Source of the DNA: an uncultured Barnesiella sp.
GTDB lineage: Bacteria > Bacteroidota > Bacteroidia > Bacteroidales > Barnesiellaceae_A
NCBI GenBank assembly: GCA_904502265.1
Contig: CAJGDT010000078.1
Coordinates: 1 to 7,772, forward strand
Direction of reading: 5' to 3'
Length of the DNA stretch: 7,772 bases
Positions 6,385 through 7,772 of the stretch are shown piece after piece (position 1 is the first letter of the stretch; each line of letters opens with the position of its first letter). The notes below the pieces were generated by a model, which worked only from the letters and a program-made list of their open reading frames with translations, made no database searches and was not told where the DNA came from. Position numbers and translations under genes: made by a program.

Positions 6385-7772
6385 TTACTTCTTTGCGCTC
6401 AAACTTGCACGACACAAATAGAAGATAACAGCAAGATAAAGTACCAATCCGAGTGATTGTTTCAATACTTCGTTATCGGCCCAAGGACATACATATTCAA
6501 AGCCTGCAAAGCGCATAATTGCACTCACTACACCGAGCAATGCACCACCGGCAATGAAACCCGATGCCAACAATGTACCGCGCTCAACACGTGCCTTATT
6601 TACCTCGGCATCTTTCGAGCGACTACCTACAAACCAGCTGATAAGACCACCTATTACAAGGGGTGTATTGAGTTGCAAGGGGATGAACATACCCAATGAG
6701 AAGGGGAGGGCGGGTACTTTGCAGAAGTTGAGGATAAGTGCCAATGCAGCACCAATACCATAGAGTGCCCAAGGTGCACCTTCACCCATCATGAGGGGCT
6801 CAATTACAGCTGCCATAGCATTGGCTTGGGGTGCTGCAAGTTCGCCACTTGTAAAGCCGTAAGTCTTGTTCATTACCAAGATTACACCACCTACAGTTGC
6901 TGCCGATACGAGTGTACCGAGGAATTTCCAAGTCTCTTGTTTGGCAGGAGTTGTACCCAACCAATAGCCTACCTTCAAGTCGGTAATGAAACCACCGGCC
7001 ATTGAGAGGGCTGTACATACCACACCACCAATGATGAGGGCTGCAACGATACCGCTTGTACCTTTAAGACCGATTGCTACGAGTACTACCGATGCAACGA
7101 TAAGTGTCATCAATGTCATACCTGATACAGGGTTACTACCCACGATAGCAATAGCATTGGCTGCTACTGTTGTAAACAAGAAAGCAATGATGAGTACTAC
7201 AAGGAAGGCAATGAGTGCTTGCCACCATTTGTTGATAACACCGATGTAGAAGAACAAGAATGTGAGGATAAGTGCAAAGATTACACCCATAGCAACATAC
7301 TTCATCGAGATGTCGCGTTGTGTGCGCTCAACCTCGGCTTTTGAAGTTTCACCACCTTTATTACCAAGTTCTTGGGCTGCAAGTCCGAGAGCACCGGTAA
7401 TGATTTTGCGTGAATTCCAAATACCGATAAGACCGGCCATGGCAATACCACCGATACCTATGTGACGAGCATAGTCGGTGAAGATTTGCTCGGGTTGCAT
7501 AGCAGCAATGGCGGGATCTACGCCAATGTGAGGCAACAAGGGAATGATGATAAACCACACAAAGAGCGAACCAGCGCAGATAATCATACTGTACTTAAGA
7601 CCGATGATAAAACCAAGACCCAATACAGCCGAACCTGTATAAACGCTGAATACCATCTTGGCCTTTGTTGCAACAGCGGCACCGAAGGGAAGTATGCGAG
7701 TAGTCAATATTTCGCTCCACCAACCGAATGTTGAGAGACAGAAGTCATAAAGACCACCTATCAAACCAGCGA
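6385..7772 (-). CDS. OPT-family oligopeptide transporter, N-terminus outside window
   Basis: This is the C-terminal 461 or so residues of a polytopic inner-membrane protein; the frame is open through the window edge, so the true start lies beyond 7772. Counting the codon at 7762-7764 as residue 1, diagnostic OPT-family stretches are IVGSNPVSGMT (207-217), GGFITDLKVGYWLGTTPAKQ (257-276) and PFSLGMFIPLQ (354-364). About ten or eleven hydrophobic segments are visible, for example near 40-56, 59-78, 101-116, 155-174, 182-208, 217-232, 237-258, 281-298, 331-348, 399-420 and 435-451. Bacterial OPT proteins of this subgroup are usually about 600-700 residues, so roughly a third is missing. The family is thought to import small peptides or metal chelates, probably driven by protons; the substrate cannot be told from sequence. 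The gene ends SLSAKK and is closed by its own terminator, so it is transcriptionally separate from carAB. Confidence 0.93.
   Translation of the reverse strand, partial: AGLIGGLYDFCLSTFGWWSEILTTRILPFGAAVATKAKMVFSVYTGSAVLGLGFIIGLKYSMIICAGSLFVWFIIIPLLPHIGVDPAIAAMQPEQIFTDYARHIGIGGIAMAGLIGIWNSRKIITGALGLAAQELGNKGGETSKAEVERTQRDISMKYVAMGVIFALILTFLFFYIGVINKWWQALIAFLVVLIIAFLFTTVAANAIAIVGSNPVSGMTLMTLIVASVVLVAIGLKGTSGIVAALIIGGVVCTALSMAGGFITDLKVGYWLGTTPAKQETWKFLGTLVSAATVGGVILVMNKTYGFTSGELAAPQANAMAAVIEPLMMGEGAPWALYGIGAALALILNFCKVPALPFSLGMFIPLQLNTPLVIGGLISWFVGSRSKDAEVNKARVERGTLLASGFIAGGALLGVVSAIMRFAGFEYVCPWADNEVLKQSLGLVLYLAVIFYLCRASLSAKK

Noticed and set aside
6214..6456. Plus-strand open frame of 80 codons spanning the carA-transporter gap
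   Set aside because: It runs across the carA promoter, the transporter terminator and the transporter C-terminus; no family resemblance.
7762..7764. TTG as start codon of the transporter
   Set aside because: The frame remains open upstream to the window edge and OPT proteins have a further N-terminal third, so this TTG is an internal leucine codon.

Overview
The window looks like part of a chromosome from the Bacteroidota, most likely order Bacteroidales. The evidence is a carA promoter with the phylum's -7 element (TAnnTTTG), the absence of clear Shine-Dalgarno sequences, a lipoprotein transglutaminase of a kind I associate with Bacteroidales, and CarA/CarB proteins of the variant I recall from Bacteroides relatives. 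I cannot name genus or species.

All four genes lie on the minus strand, so they read from high to low coordinates. First comes the C-terminal two thirds or so of an OPT-family membrane transporter (6385-7772, N-terminus outside the window), closed by a strong intrinsic terminator (6321-6361). A 212-bp gap (6173-6384) holds that terminator, an AT-rich stretch and the carA promoter. Then come carA (5099-6172) and carB (1844-5077), separated by 21 bp and evidently one operon, closed by a second intrinsic terminator (1778-1816). Last is a lipoprotein with a transglutaminase-like domain (1-1755), whose C-terminus runs off the window.

CarA and CarB form glutamine-dependent carbamoyl-phosphate synthetase, which feeds pyrimidine and arginine synthesis: CarA releases ammonia from glutamine and CarB uses two ATP and bicarbonate to make carbamoyl phosphate. 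The flanking transporter and lipoprotein are separated from the operon by terminators and have no evident functional link to it. Both could serve peptide or protein use at the cell envelope, but that is inference.

No mobile element, CRISPR array, RNA gene or phage gene was seen, and I found no convincing new system; this is mostly an ordinary housekeeping region. The points most worth a second look are: a probable degenerate second transglutaminase-like core at the cut end of the lipoprotein; His in place of the usual Gln next to the CarA catalytic cysteine; the strong resemblance of both subunits to animal CAD/CPS1 rather than to E. coli CarAB; and loss of the E. coli ornithine-binding residues in CarB.
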